From contig NZ_CP172312.1 in NCBI RefSeq assembly GCF_047946665.1, positions 3,782,001-3,846,000 of the forward strand: DNA of 64,000 nucleotides, in the 5' to 3' direction. The position numbers and the translations under genes are program-made. Shown one piece after another: positions 1-9,681 of this stretch (the stretch's first letter is position 1; every line of letters starts with the position of its first letter). This stretch comes from Allohahella sp002354735. GTDB taxonomy: Bacteria > Pseudomonadota > Gammaproteobacteria > Pseudomonadales > Oleiphilaceae. The notes under the pieces were generated by a model. That model saw nothing but the letters and a program-made list of their open reading frames with translations, ran no database searches and was not told the DNA's origin.

Positions 1-2763
1 CTCCACGATGAGGATGCCGTTTTTCGCGACCACACCGATAAGCGTGATCAGCCCCACCTGGGTGTAGATGTTCATCGAGGCAAAGCCCAGCATGATGAAG
101 GCCATCGCACCAGCAATCGACATCGGCACCGAGACCAGAATGATGATCGGATCGCGCCAGCTCTCAAACTGCGCGGCCAGTACCAGATAGATAACCAGCA
201 GCGACAGGAAGAAGGTTACCATCAGGGCGCTGCCGGAACTTTCGAACTGACGCGACTCGCCCTTGAAGTCATAGCTGAAGCCCTGCGGGAAGACCTCTGC
301 AGCCTTCGTCTTCATGAAGTTGACGGCATCGCCCATAGGCACCGGCGGCGCTGGAATGCCCTCGATCGTGATCGAGTTCAGCTGGTTGAACTGTGTTCTC
401 GCTGAAGGTTCCACGCCCTGCTCGAAGCTGACCACTGCGCCGAGTGGCACGAGATCACCCGAATCGGCCCGAACGTAGAATTCATTCAGTGCTTCCTCCT
501 GCATGCGGGCATAGCGCTCAACCTGCGGAATGACCTCGTACGAGCGCCCTTCCATATTGAAGCGGTTGATATAGCCGCCACCAAGCATACTGCCCATGGC
601 CTGCCCAATGTCCTGCATGGAGAGACCAAGGTCTGCCACGCGGTCGCGATCGACCTTTACCTTCACCACCGGCTTATCAATATTGATCGACTTCTGCACG
701 AACATGAACTTGCCGCTCTGCATGGCGGCCCCCACCATTTCGTCAGCCACCTGATCGAGCTGTTGGAAGTCGCTGCCAGTGGTGATTACGAACTGGAAGG
801 GCAGGCCTCCGCTGGCGCCAGGCAGGGACGGAATCGGGAACACGGCAGAACTCAGACCGGTTATCTGCGCGACGGAACCCTGCAGCTGAGGCATGATCTC
901 GAACTGTGAAACATCCCGTTCGCTCCACGGCTTCATCTTGAATCCACCGAATACCGCATCAGGACTGGTCACACCCACGAGCATGAAGGTCTCATCATAG
1001 CCCGGCACCTGCTCGAACGCTGTCTGCATTTCGGCGCCGTATTTCTGCAGGTACTCCAGCGTAGCCGTCTGAGGTCCTTTTCCCTGGAAAAGCACGATCC
1101 CGCGGTCTTCGGCCGGCGCCAGTTCGTTCTGGCTGAACATCACCATGAAATAGATCGAGACCAGGATGACGATTGCAAACATGATGACTGGCGACAGCAC
1201 CTTGATGACGGCTGACAGCGAGCGCTTGTAAGCGGAGGCCAGTTTATCGAACATATGCTCGACGGCGTTTTCGAAACGAGAAGACTCGCCATGGGGCTTG
1301 AGCACCTTGCTGGCAAGCATCGGCGATAGCGTCAGCGCGATGACGCCGGATATGACGACGGCACCAGCCAGCGTGAAGGCAAACTCGGTGAACAGGGAGC
1401 CGACCAGGCCCCCAAGAAACCCGATAGGTGCATACACAGCTACCAGCGTGATCGTCATTGCGATAACCGGACTGGCCATCTCACGGGCGCCGGCCAGCGC
1501 GGCCTCCTTGCGGGGCTTGCCTTCGACGATGTGGCGATGCACGTTCTCCACGATGATGATGGCATCATCCACGACCAGACCGATGGCGAGCACCAGCGAC
1601 AGCAGCGTCAACAGGTTGAGCGAGAAGCCGAGCACCAGCATGATGAAGGCGCCACCAATCAGCGAGAGCGGCACCGCTACCGAAGGAATGATTGCCGCCC
1701 GCAGCGATCCAAGGCAGAGGAAGACGATGACCAGAACGATACCGACCGCTTCAAGCAGCGTCTTGATAACCTCATTGATCGAATCATCGATGAATTCCGA
1801 GGCATCGTACGGCAGCTCGACCAACAGACCCTGAGGCAACTGTGACTCGATATCTGGCAGCAGGTCCTTGACCAGGGCTGCTACATCCAGCGGATTGGCA
1901 CCAGGCGCCAGGTTGATGGCGACATAGGTCGAAGGCTTGCCCTTGTAGAGTGCGATGTTCTCGTAGGTCTGCGACCCTAGCTCGACTCTGGCGATATCCC
2001 TCAGCCGGACAATTGCATCATCCGTGCTCTTGATCACAAGGTTTTCGAACTGTGAGGTGTCCGCCACGTCAGTGTTGCTGGTGAGGTTGACCTTGATGAA
2101 CTCGGCCTTGGTCTGGCCGACCGCTGAAACATAGTTGTTTCGAAGCAGGGCCTGCGTAACCTCGGTCGAGGTGAGATCTACTGCAGTCAGTTTCTGGGGA
2201 TCGAGCCAGACGCGCAGCGCAAACCGGCGCCCCAGCAGCTCGGCCTTGCCCACGCCAGCCAGAGCCTGGAGACGTGGCTGAACCTCACGAGCGAGGTAGT
2301 CAGTAATCTGAGGCACTTCCATTACATCGCTGAAAAACGCGATGTACATCAGTGCCCGACCGTCGCCAGTCGTCGAGCTGATGACAGGATCCTGTGCCTC
2401 GGCCGGCAGCACGTTCCGCTGGCTCGCAACCTTCGACTGGATTTCGGCAAGCGCAGCGTTGGCGTCGTAATTTAGTTCCATCTGCGCCTCGATGGTCGAC
2501 ACACCCTGCGTACTCGATGAACTCAGGAAGTCGATGCCCTTCGCTTCGGCGATGGCCTGCTGTAGTGGCTGGGTGATGAAGCCCTGGATGAGTTCGCTGC
2601 CTGCACCGGGATAGGCGGTGGTAACCGTGACCTTCGTGCTTTCGAGTTCGGGATACTCCCGAATTTCCATCTCCATGATAGCGCGGGCGCCAATGAGGAG
2701 AATGAGCAGGCTGACGACGGTCGACAAGACCGGCCGGTGTATGAATATGTCAGTGAAGCGCAT
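1..2763 (-). CDS. RND multidrug efflux permease, HAE-1 type (3' end outside window)
   Basis: Inner-membrane pump subunit of a tripartite RND system of the AcrB/MexF type, which uses the proton gradient to expel drugs or other hydrophobic compounds. The frame stays open to the left edge, so about 921 codons are present and roughly the last 110 of a 1030-1050 residue family member are missing. It starts MRFTDIFIHRPV followed directly by the first membrane helix. The proton-relay pair of TM4 is intact in GLVVDDAII (Asp399, Asp400). Two porter-loop halves and the repeat of the membrane domain (QVGLITLIGVVAKNGILIVE at the edge) are visible. It begins two bases after the adaptor stop codon, so the two are one operon; no outer-membrane channel or regulator gene is inside the window. 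Substrate cannot be told from sequence. Confidence 0.95.
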   Translation of the reverse strand, partial: MRFTDIFIHRPVLSTVVSLLILLIGARAIMEMEIREYPELESTKVTVTTAYPGAGSELIQGFITQPLQQAIAEAKGIDFLSSSSTQGVSTIEAQMELNYDANAALAEIQSKVASQRNVLPAEAQDPVISSTTGDGRALMYIAFFSDVMEVPQITDYLAREVQPRLQALAGVGKAELLGRRFALRVWLDPQKLTAVDLTSTEVTQALLRNNYVSAVGQTKAEFIKVNLTSNTDVADTSQFENLVIKSTDDAIVRLRDIARVELGSQTYENIALYKGKPSTYVAINLAPGANPLDVAALVKDLLPDIESQLPQGLLVELPYDASEFIDDSINEVIKTLLEAVGIVLVIVFLCLGSLRAAIIPSVAVPLSLIGGAFIMLVLGFSLNLLTLLSLVLAIGLVVDDAIIIVENVHRHIVEGKPRKEAALAGAREMASPVIAMTITLVAVYAPIGFLGGLVGSLFTEFAFTLAGAVVISGVIALTLSPMLASKVLKPHGESSRFENAVEHMFDKLASAYKRSLSAVIKVLSPVIMFAIVILVSIYFMVMFSQNELAPAEDRGIVLFQGKGPQTATLEYLQKYGAEMQTAFEQVPGYDETFMLVGVTSPDAVFGGFKMKPWSERDVSQFEIMPQLQGSVAQITGLSSAVFPIPSLPGASGGLPFQFVITTGSDFQQLDQVADEMVGAAMQSGKFMFVQKSINIDKPVVKVKVDRDRVADLGLSMQDIGQAMGSMLGGGYINRFNMEGRSYEVIPQVERYARMQEEALNEFYVRADSGDLVPLGAVVSFEQGVEPSARTQFNQLNSITIEGIPAPPVPMGDAVNFMKTKAAEVFPQGFSYDFKGESRQFESSGSALMVTFFLSLLVIYLVLAAQFESWRDPIIILVSVPMSIAGAMAFIMLGFASMNIYTQVGLITLIGVVAKNGILIVE

Positions 2764-2765
2764 GA

Positions 2766-3878
2766 CTATTGTGCTCCAGCGTTGGCGGTCTCGGCCTCAG
2801 GCTGGGCCTGCTTGATCTGCACCGGCTGCCCGGCCCGTAAGCGCAGCAGGCCGGTGGACACGACGCGTTCGCCAACCTTGAGGCCTTCGGTCACCTCGGT
2901 CATGCCATCACGCATGTTACCAGTCTTGATGGTGCGGCGTTCAGTGACCAGCTGGCCCTTGTCATCCTCCGCCAGTACGTAGGCAAAGTTGCCGTAGGTG
3001 TTGAAAGCGATGGCGGTATTGGGTATCGCCACTACAGCACGCTCGTCTTCTGCCAGCGTCTGTATGGTCGCAAACATGCCTGGCTTCAGGCGCTGATCGG
3101 TATTGGGGATCTCGGCCCGCAGCTGTACTGTTCTGCTCTCCGCGGTGACCGAGCTGTTGATGGCACTGACTGTTCCACTGAAGGTCTCGCCAGGCATCGC
3201 CGCGACGGTGACTTCAACCGGGTCACCAATGTCGACGTTGGCCAATTCGCGCTCGGATAGCGTGTACTGCACCAGGATCGGATCGAGCATATTGATTTCG
3301 ACCACCGGTGTTCCTGCGGGCAGGTATTCACCGAGATCGACCAGTCGCAGACCGAGCACGCCGTCGAATGGCGCCTTGAGAACCTTTTTGCCAAGCTGTG
3401 CTTCAGCCTCCTGAACCCTGGCCTTCGCAGTTTCCATGGCAGCCTGGGCCTCATCGACGGCAGATTGCGAGACTGCACGCTTCGAAATCAGATCGGCATT
3501 CCGCCTGTATTCCTTCTGCGCAAGATTGGCTTCAGCCCGTCGGGTGGTCAGTGAAGCCTCGTCAATGGCACTGTCCAGGCGGATCAGTTCATCACCCGCC
3601 TTGACCCGCTGCCCGGATTCGAACATGAGCTTTTCCACAACACCGGGCAATTCATTGGCAACCTCTATGCCGTTGATGGCGCGAGTACTACCAACGGATT
3701 TGATAGCCGGTTGCCAGGTGACTGTGCCGACTTCGGTAGCATCAACTACCGTCAGCGGCTGAGGCTTCGAGAACTGCGCCTGCATCTGGCCGATCTGGTA
3801 GAACTTGTAGCCAAAAATCCCACCAAGGATGACGACGAGCAGCACCAGTGCCACAACAAACCGAGAGAAAGTACCCAT
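2766..3878 (-). CDS. RND efflux periplasmic adaptor (membrane fusion protein)
   Basis: Periplasmic adaptor that links the RND pump to an outer-membrane channel. The 370-residue protein has an N-terminal membrane anchor (about residues 7-26), then the usual order: first half of the lipoyl barrel-sandwich hybrid (GVVEKLMFESGQRVKAGDEL), a coiled-coil hairpin rich in Ala/Glu (about 110-165), the second lipoyl half (KAPFDGVLGLRLVDLGEYL), a beta-barrel and a membrane-proximal domain. No lipobox is present, so it is anchored by the helix rather than by a lipid. The length is typical of AcrA/MexE-like adaptors. It is first in the operon, two bases ahead of the permease. Confidence 0.93.
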   Translation of the reverse strand: MGTFSRFVVALVLLVVILGGIFGYKFYQIGQMQAQFSKPQPLTVVDATEVGTVTWQPAIKSVGSTRAINGIEVANELPGVVEKLMFESGQRVKAGDELIRLDSAIDEASLTTRRAEANLAQKEYRRNADLISKRAVSQSAVDEAQAAMETAKARVQEAEAQLGKKVLKAPFDGVLGLRLVDLGEYLPAGTPVVEINMLDPILVQYTLSERELANVDIGDPVEVTVAAMPGETFSGTVSAINSSVTAESRTVQLRAEIPNTDQRLKPGMFATIQTLAEDERAVVAIPNTAIAFNTYGNFAYVLAEDDKGQLVTERRTIKTGNMRDGMTEVTEGLKVGERVVSTGLLRLRAGQPVQIKQAQPEAETANAGAQ

Positions 3879-3923
3879 GCTGCCGACGTCCTTCTAAGTG
3901 ATTAGAATTTAAATAGGGGCGAA

Positions 3924-3936
3924 AGTGTACAGTGTA
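3924..3936. promoter_or_regulatory. Direct repeat AGTGTA ahead of the efflux operon
   Basis: AGTGTA occurs twice, separated by one base (AGTGTACAGTGTA), 46-55 bases upstream of the adaptor start on the opposite strand. An AT-rich TATTTAAAT stretch lies between it and the gene and could be a -10 region. A regulator site is a guess; no regulator gene is next to the operon in this window. Confidence 0.25.
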
Positions 3937-3986
3937 TAGTCACGGTCTCGCCAGTCTCAATCAGCACATATCACAAATGTTCACAA

Positions 3987-4008
3987 GCCGGCGAGGGCGC
4001 CGGCCGGC
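3987..4008 (-). terminator. GC-rich hairpin after the glycosyltransferase gene
   Basis: GCCGGC at 3987-3992 can pair with the same palindromic hexamer at 3999-4004 or 4003-4008. The element lies 9 bases beyond the stop of the glycosyltransferase gene and ahead of the efflux promoter. There is no clear U-tract, so termination may be weak. Confidence 0.4.
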
Positions 4009-4017
4009 AAATCGACA

Positions 4018-6015
4018 TCAACGGTTTGTGCTGATTTCGTAAAGGCGGTCTGAGCCATCGATACTTTCATACACCAGTCTGGCCTCTGGCCAGGTGCTGA
4101 TGACCCCGTCAACAGGGTCTTTGCGCCCATTCGAGTTTTCGCCTGTCACGAACCAGACCCTGGTACCGGCATCGATCAGTGCTCTGACTTCATCGTAGTC
4201 GGACAGCATCGGGATGCCGGTCCAGAGGTGTTCAGTGCCGCGACAGCTGATCGTCTCGCGGTAGCGCACGTCGTCCTGGGTGTGGAAGATGTAGCTGATA
4301 TTTGGAATGTAGTAATCAGCAGCCGGTGAGCTGGATATGATGACGTCTTCGGGTGCTGCCAGTTCACCAACCTTCTGACCCACGGTTTCGAAATCATCCC
4401 GCTGATAGTAATGAAACTCGGTATACAGGGGGTAAGCTGATCGAAGGCTGTACTCTGCATGGTCGACGAAAAGCAGGTGGCGCCAGCCGTAGTGTTCTGA
4501 ACTCAGCGCGTAGCCGCCGAGGCCGAGCAGCAGCAAGGCGCCATGCACTGTCGATGACCGGGCGTTTGCCAACGTGCTGACTCGCCGCGCCAGCCAGTCC
4601 ACCGCCACGACGATGAACAGCAGCATCAAGGGATACAGGTGAAAGCTGTAGCGCGTGAACGTGAAGCGGGTGTTGAGCAGACAGAACACCGTGAGACAGC
4701 CGAGAAATACCAGCAGCAGCAACTTCAGAGAGTTTTTCTCGGAAGTATCCGCTGTCGTACCTGCGCGGGTACTGCCAATCTGGAAGAGCAGGCCGATCAG
4801 CGACACCACGGCAATACCCGCGACGATCCACAGCGTCTCCGCCGGCACGGCAGCCAGATAGGTATTGACGAAGCCCCAGTAGAAGGATGGATAGTTCGCC
4901 AGCGGCACCGGGCTACGTAAAATCAGCAGCCAGCCGAGGGCGATGGCTGCCACGCCTGTCGCATAGGCCAGGAGAGACGGCAGCCTGATCGCCCTGAAAT
5001 AGTCTAGCAGCATGAACAGAAACACGAGCATGGCGGCCAGTACGAAGAGGTGTAGCAGGCAGAGCCCGATTGCAACAGCGATCACTGTAGTGCCACGCCA
5101 GTCGATAAGTGCGGTGCGGTGATCCTTGACCAGGCGCCAGACCAGCATGACAACACCGGCACCGATCAACGCGAGCGCCAAGATGGTAAGCGGGGAGCCA
5201 AGACCATTCAGCACCAGCTCGAACTGAAGATCCGGCAGATCAATGCGGCTGTCTGACGGCGGCTTGACATAGTCTGCCGGCGTGCGCACGGGTGCGCCGA
5301 GGCTCCGCATATCGACCAGCTGAAAGGCGAGCGTAACAATAGTCGCCACACCAACGCTCGGCCAATACCACCTGGGCGTGCGCGGCAGATGACGGGCTTC
5401 AGTGGGAGACAGCACGAGCGGTACGAAGCACAGCATCAATACGAATATCGCACCCTCGTGTACAAGCACCGCAAGAAGGGCTGTGGCTGGCAGGCGCCAG
5501 AACGCTTCTGCATGACCCGCACGCCATTGCAACAGCCACAGTACCTGCAGCGCAAATACGAGCTGGAAGAAGGCATACATCCGCGCAAAGCGGGCGAACT
5601 CGATTTCCCACAGCGATAGCAGGAACAACGCTGCCGCCAGAAGTGCGACCGGCTTGGACACGACATATCGGGCAATCACGTAGATGACAGGCGCCGTGAG
5701 TAGGTTGGCCACAGCTGTTGGCAAACGACCAGCCAGTTCGGGATCACCTGTAAGGTAGAGCAGTGGGGCGGTGATGTACTGCTGCAGCAGCCCGCGGACG
5801 TAATAGCCGCCGCAGGGAAACTCAGGGACGCCCTTGTCCAGGATGAACTGCACAGAGCTCATGAAGTAGTATTCGTCCAGGCTCAGGTTCCACACGCCCA
5901 GGCCGACAAAACGGCTCCAGATGCCGCCGAGCACGGCAAAGCCGAGAATCAGCCAGGCGAGCGGTGTGAGCCAGGCTGGCGTGGCGGGTGAGTGCCGGGA
6001 GTGTGAATCAACCAA
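4018..6015 (-). CDS. GT-C family membrane glycosyltransferase (ArnT/PMT-like)
   Basis: A 665-residue polytopic membrane protein that probably transfers a sugar from a polyprenyl-phosphate donor to an acceptor outside the cytoplasmic membrane. After the first membrane helix comes the GT-C signature acidic pair in the first periplasmic loop (SLDEYYFM, about residues 46-53), followed by a loop with Tyr and Arg residues (PCGGYYVRGLLQQY), as in ArnT/PMT and PF13231-type enzymes. About 11-12 hydrophobic segments follow, then a soluble C-terminal domain of about 150 residues with SSSPAADYYIPNISYIF. The start overlaps the end of the upstream gene by 8 bases, so the two are co-transcribed. The acceptor (lipid A, protein or exopolysaccharide) cannot be told; no partner glycan genes are nearby. 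Confidence 0.8.
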   Translation of the reverse strand: MVDSHSRHSPATPAWLTPLAWLILGFAVLGGIWSRFVGLGVWNLSLDEYYFMSSVQFILDKGVPEFPCGGYYVRGLLQQYITAPLLYLTGDPELAGRLPTAVANLLTAPVIYVIARYVVSKPVALLAAALFLLSLWEIEFARFARMYAFFQLVFALQVLWLLQWRAGHAEAFWRLPATALLAVLVHEGAIFVLMLCFVPLVLSPTEARHLPRTPRWYWPSVGVATIVTLAFQLVDMRSLGAPVRTPADYVKPPSDSRIDLPDLQFELVLNGLGSPLTILALALIGAGVVMLVWRLVKDHRTALIDWRGTTVIAVAIGLCLLHLFVLAAMLVFLFMLLDYFRAIRLPSLLAYATGVAAIALGWLLILRSPVPLANYPSFYWGFVNTYLAAVPAETLWIVAGIAVVSLIGLLFQIGSTRAGTTADTSEKNSLKLLLLVFLGCLTVFCLLNTRFTFTRYSFHLYPLMLLFIVVAVDWLARRVSTLANARSSTVHGALLLLGLGGYALSSEHYGWRHLLFVDHAEYSLRSAYPLYTEFHYYQRDDFETVGQKVGELAAPEDVIISSSPAADYYIPNISYIFHTQDDVRYRETISCRGTEHLWTGIPMLSDYDEVRALIDAGTRVWFVTGENSNGRKDPVDGVISTWPEARLVYESIDGSDRLYEISTNR

Positions 6016-6553
6016 AGCTGGGTGTCTCCGCGAGATACTGGTCCTTCAGGCGCACGTAGTTGGCGGCCGTATACTTGAAGTATTCTGTCTCGCTTGCAGA
6101 GAGTGCGCGCACCCGCTTGGCCGGCGATCCGACATACAGGCTGTCACTCTCGAGAATCTTGCCGGGTGGCACTAGCGTGTTCGCGCCAATAACCACGCGT
6201 GAAGGCACCACTGCACCATCCATGATAATGGCGCCCATGCCGACCAGGATCTCGTCGCCCAGTGTGCAGCCATGCAGCACCGCCCGGTGTCCAACGGTGA
6301 CATCGTTGCCGATGATGAGTGGATGGCCGTCACGGGTGAAGGGGCCAGCATGAGTGATATGCAGCACACTGCCATCCTGTATGCTGCAACGGTCGCCGAT
6401 GCGAATGCTGTGCATGTCGCCGCGGATGATCGTGCCCGGCCACACCGAGCAGTCCTGTCCGAGTACGACATCCCCAATGACTACAGCGGTGGGATCGATG
6501 AAGCTTTCGGCCCCGATTAGTGGGTGCTTGCCCTGAAATCCACGTAGATTCAT
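6008..6553 (-). CDS. Gamma-carbonic anhydrase-like hexapeptide-repeat protein
   Basis: A 181-residue left-handed beta-helix protein of the YrdA/PaaY/CaiE gamma-carbonic anhydrase family. Hexapeptide repeats run from about residue 11 to 140. The three zinc-binding histidines of the family can be placed at His65 (VLHIT), His89 and His94 (VGHRAVLHG), and the Arg-Asp pair near the trimer interface is present (RGDMHSI, 44-50). A C-terminal helix (EYFKYTAANYVRLKDQYL) closes the trimer. It precedes the glycosyltransferase with an 8-base overlap and is divergent from prlC. Many members are metal proteins whose activity in vivo is unproven, so hydratase function is only likely. Confidence 0.88.
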   Translation of the reverse strand: MNLRGFQGKHPLIGAESFIDPTAVVIGDVVLGQDCSVWPGTIIRGDMHSIRIGDRCSIQDGSVLHITHAGPFTRDGHPLIIGNDVTVGHRAVLHGCTLGDEILVGMGAIIMDGAVVPSRVVIGANTLVPPGKILESDSLYVGSPAKRVRALSASETEYFKYTAANYVRLKDQYLAETPSFG

Positions 6554-6581
6554 ACTGACTATCCAATATCCGTCTGGAGAA

Positions 6582-8639
6582 ATGATGACAGCCTATCAGC
6601 CAATTCTTGATCTACCAAGCTTCTCTAAAGTGGACGCGAGCACCCTTGTGGATGAGCTCAAGGCACTGCTGGACGAGTGCCGGGCTGAAATCACACGTGT
6701 CATCAATTCCGGTCGTAGCAGCTGGGACGACATCGTGCAGCCTATGGACGAGCTCGCGAATCGTCTCAACCAGTTCTGGGCGCCCGTCAGTCATCTTAAC
6801 GCGGTGCGCAATAGCGAGCGTCTGCGTGAAGCCTACAATGCTGCGGTCGAACTGTTAAGCGAGTATTACACCGAGCTGGGCCAGAACAAGGGGCTCTATC
6901 AGGCCTATCAGGCGCTGGCTGAATCCGCCGAATTTGAACAGCTGCCGCAAGCCAAGCGCAAGGCCCTCGAAGACGCGCTGCGCAGCTTCAGGCTCAGTGG
7001 TGTTTCTCTCGAAGCGGATGTCCAGAAGCGCTATGGCGAAATTTCACGACGCCTGGCGCAGCTCACGTCCAAATTCAGCGATAACGTGCTCGATGCGACG
7101 CAGGCCTGGAAGAAGCCAGTAGACGACAAGACCTTGCTGTCAGGCTTACCTGAGTCAGCGCTCGACATGCTTCGTTCAGCTGCGAGCAAGGCCGACGACT
7201 GCGAAGCGGAGTACCTGTTGTCACTCGAGTTTCCCTGCTATCACGCGATCATGACCTATTGCGACACCCGTGAACTGCGCGAGGAAATGTACGTCGCCTT
7301 CAGTACACGCGCGTCTGACCAGGGTCCGCACGCAGGGCAGTTCGATAATACCGAAACCATGCATGAGATCCTCAGTCTGCGCCAGGAGATGGCCCGGCTG
7401 CTCGGTTTCGATACCTATGCTGAATACAGCCTTGCCACCAAGATGGCCGAAGATCCGCAAACCGTGACCAGCTTTCTCGAAGAGCTTGCCGAAAAAGCCA
7501 GGCCCTTCGCTCGACGTGAATTCGACGAATTGCAGGCCTTCGCCCGTGAAACCGACGGCGAACGAATCACTCAGGCGCAGGGACTCCAGGCCTGGGACGT
7601 CGGCTACTATTCGGAGAAGCTGCGAAAGTCGCGCTATGACCTCAGCCAGGAGGCCTTGCGTCCCTATTTTCCCGCCGAGCGTGTGATCAAGGGCATGTTC
7701 AGCGTCGTGAGCAAGCTGTTCGGCGTGCAGTTCGAGCAAGCTGAAGCGGATGACTGCTATCACGAAGACGTCACCTTCTATCGGGTGAAGCGCGACGGCG
7801 AAGTCATTGCAGCGGTCTACATGGATCTGTTCGCGCGCCAGCAGAAGCGCGGGGGTGCCTGGATGGCCGACTATGCGGTGCGGTATGAGCGCCACGACCA
7901 TGATGGTGTGCGCCTGCAGCTGCCAGTCGCCTTCATGACCAGTAACTTCACGCCGGCCACCGATAATCAGCCCTCACTGCTCACGCACGATGAAGTCACC
8001 ACACTCTTTCACGAATTCGGTCATGCCTTGCATCATATGCTCACACAGATCGACTGCTACGATGTCTCAGGAATCAATGGCGTCGCGTGGGATGCGGTGG
8101 AGCTGCCGAGTCAGTTCATGGAGAACTGGTGCTGGGAGCCGGAAGCGCTCGAGCTGATTTCAGGTCATTACGAAACTGGTGAGCCTCTGCCGGTCGACCT
8201 GCTGGACAAGATGTTGGCGGCCAAGCATTTCAACAGCGGTATGATGATGGTCAGGCAGATCGAGTTTTCGCTGTTCGATTTCCGTCTGCATCAGGACTAT
8301 GAGACAGGCTTCGACGTCCAGAAGCTGCTCGATGAGGTGCGGTCGAAGGTCGCCGTGGTGAAAGTGCCGGCCTACAACCGTTTCCAGCACAGCTTCTCGC
8401 ATGTGTTTGCTGGTGGCTATGCGGCAGGCTACTACAGCTACAAATGGGCCGAAGTTCTGGCTGCTGATGCCTTCGATCTGTTCACTGAGAAAGGTATTTT
8501 CGACGCCGAGACAGGACAAGGCTTCCTCGAGAACATCCTGTCGAAAGGTGGTAGCGAAGAAGCGCTGACGCTGTTCAAGCGCTTTCGAGGTCGCGAGCCC
8601 AGTGTCGAGGCACTACTGAAGCAGTCAGGGCTGCAATAG
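6582..8639 (+). CDS. prlC: Oligopeptidase A (M3 zinc metallopeptidase)
   Basis: Cytoplasmic zinc endopeptidase that degrades short peptides, including cleaved signal peptides. The length of 685 residues matches the family. The zinc site is complete: His477-Glu-Phe-Gly-His481 with the third ligand Glu507 in AVELPSQ, and the C-terminal substrate-binding Tyr/Gly region (HVFAGGYAAGYYSYKWAEV) is intact. A Shine-Dalgarno GGAG lies 5 bases before ATG 6582; a second ATG follows immediately. The downstream neighbour one base away is yheV, the usual gammaproteobacterial arrangement. Confidence 0.96.
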   Translation: MMTAYQPILDLPSFSKVDASTLVDELKALLDECRAEITRVINSGRSSWDDIVQPMDELANRLNQFWAPVSHLNAVRNSERLREAYNAAVELLSEYYTELGQNKGLYQAYQALAESAEFEQLPQAKRKALEDALRSFRLSGVSLEADVQKRYGEISRRLAQLTSKFSDNVLDATQAWKKPVDDKTLLSGLPESALDMLRSAASKADDCEAEYLLSLEFPCYHAIMTYCDTRELREEMYVAFSTRASDQGPHAGQFDNTETMHEILSLRQEMARLLGFDTYAEYSLATKMAEDPQTVTSFLEELAEKARPFARREFDELQAFARETDGERITQAQGLQAWDVGYYSEKLRKSRYDLSQEALRPYFPAERVIKGMFSVVSKLFGVQFEQAEADDCYHEDVTFYRVKRDGEVIAAVYMDLFARQQKRGGAWMADYAVRYERHDHDGVRLQLPVAFMTSNFTPATDNQPSLLTHDEVTTLFHEFGHALHHMLTQIDCYDVSGINGVAWDAVELPSQFMENWCWEPEALELISGHYETGEPLPVDLLDKMLAAKHFNSGMMMVRQIEFSLFDFRLHQDYETGFDVQKLLDEVRSKVAVVKVPAYNRFQHSFSHVFAGGYAAGYYSYKWAEVLAADAFDLFTEKGIFDAETGQGFLENILSKGGSEEALTLFKRFRGREPSVEALLKQSGLQ

Positions 8640-8640
8640 C

Positions 8641-8910
8641 ATGATCAAGCGATTCATTGCTGGTGCTGTCTGCCCGCGCTGTGCTGCGATGGACAAGATA
8701 CGCGCCTGGACCAATGAGCAGGGCAAGCAGGTGCGCGACTGTGTGGCCTGTGGCTTTAATGAGGCGCTGAACGATCCGCCAGCGCCAGACCTCCCGGCGA
8801 ACCGAATGGAGGCTCGAAAACAGCAGGCTGATTCGGCAAAGGCTGCCGTGAAGGAGCAGCCTATCAAGTTCTACAAACTTCCGAAGCGTGACCCGAAGCC
8901 GGGTTCGTAG
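8641..8910 (+). CDS. yheV: YheV-type putative zinc-ribbon protein
   Basis: An 89-residue protein with two CxxC knuckles (Cys11/Cys14 and Cys34/Cys37) in the N-terminal half and a charged C-terminal tail, as in YheV. Its biochemical role is unknown. It starts one base after the prlC stop, so it is translated from the same message. Its last 40 bases overlap the 3' end of the convergent unknown gene on the other strand. Confidence 0.85.
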   Translation: MIKRFIAGAVCPRCAAMDKIRAWTNEQGKQVRDCVACGFNEALNDPPAPDLPANRMEARKQQADSAKAAVKEQPIKFYKLPKRDPKPGS

Positions 8911-9620
8911 CCCAGACTGAGCGCAATCTTGTGGGCGGTCAGCAGCGTCGCCAGATTGTTCTCCCTCAGACGAAAGCAGCCGCCGGAATGGCGTCGTCTG
9001 CACAGGCATTCACAACGATCGTCTGCTTCGGAACAAGGGGCGGATGGCGTAGGGTCTGCTGCATCAGCGAGCGACTGCGCGAAGGCACGACTGTCGAAGC
9101 CGCCGGGCCCACACACCTGGTTGATGAGCTGATCGAGATCGTTCTCACAAGCCAGATCGACTTCATTGGCGAAGGGTTCGCCGACAAGCTGGTGGACCAG
9201 CAGGTTGGCTTCATCGTTCACGAAATGAAAGGCGTCACTGCGCCCGAGGTCTGGGTAGGTGTCGCGGAACTCCTCGACTAGTCGGTGGCATCGGTAGGCC
9301 TTGATGAGCAGCCCGCTGACACCGGATTGTCCGGTCACGGCTTCTGGTAATTCAGTGAAGTAGCGAACGCACTGATCGCAGATGGCGCTGAGAAGACTGT
9401 CTGGTTCTGCATCGCGACTGATGCACTGAAGAACCGCCGGCACCAGCGAGATGTACAGGCGCACGAAGGCCCCAAGCGCTGCGCCCGCATCCGTGTCGGC
9501 GATGGAGATTCGGCCCGGAAGCTGGCCAAGTCGCCGACCGATCCAGAGCTGCAGACCGCTGGCTTCGAAATCTCTCCGTACGCCGGAATTGATGATCTCG
9601 TCTACAACATCGAGCGTCAT
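8871..9620 (-). CDS. Conserved hypothetical protein
   Basis: A 249-residue soluble protein that I do not recognise. It has no signal peptide or membrane helix. The central part is helical and acidic (RLVEEFRDTYPDLGRS), and the region about 195-215 is Cys/Arg-rich (DDRCECLCRRRHSGGCF), which could bind a metal. The final 13 codons overlap the end of yheV on the other strand. It is divergent from the cytochrome oxidase operon, but 460 bases separate the two, so a functional link is not implied. Confidence 0.55.
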   Translation of the reverse strand: MTLDVVDEIINSGVRRDFEASGLQLWIGRRLGQLPGRISIADTDAGAALGAFVRLYISLVPAVLQCISRDAEPDSLLSAICDQCVRYFTELPEAVTGQSGVSGLLIKAYRCHRLVEEFRDTYPDLGRSDAFHFVNDEANLLVHQLVGEPFANEVDLACENDLDQLINQVCGPGGFDSRAFAQSLADAADPTPSAPCSEADDRCECLCRRRHSGGCFRLRENNLATLLTAHKIALSLGYEPGFGSRFGSL

Positions 9621-9681
9621 CCCGTGTTCCTTACCTCATGTGAGCCATGACAGGGTCCGAACAGGAATTGAACTGTTTCTG

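Noticed and set aside
7221..7901. A 226-codon minus-strand frame inside prlC
   Set aside because: prlC has the zinc site and full length; the opposite frame has no start signal or known family.
8931..9281. A 116-codon plus-strand frame after yheV
   Set aside because: It is antisense to the 249-residue minus-strand gene, which has better codon-like composition and a complete frame.
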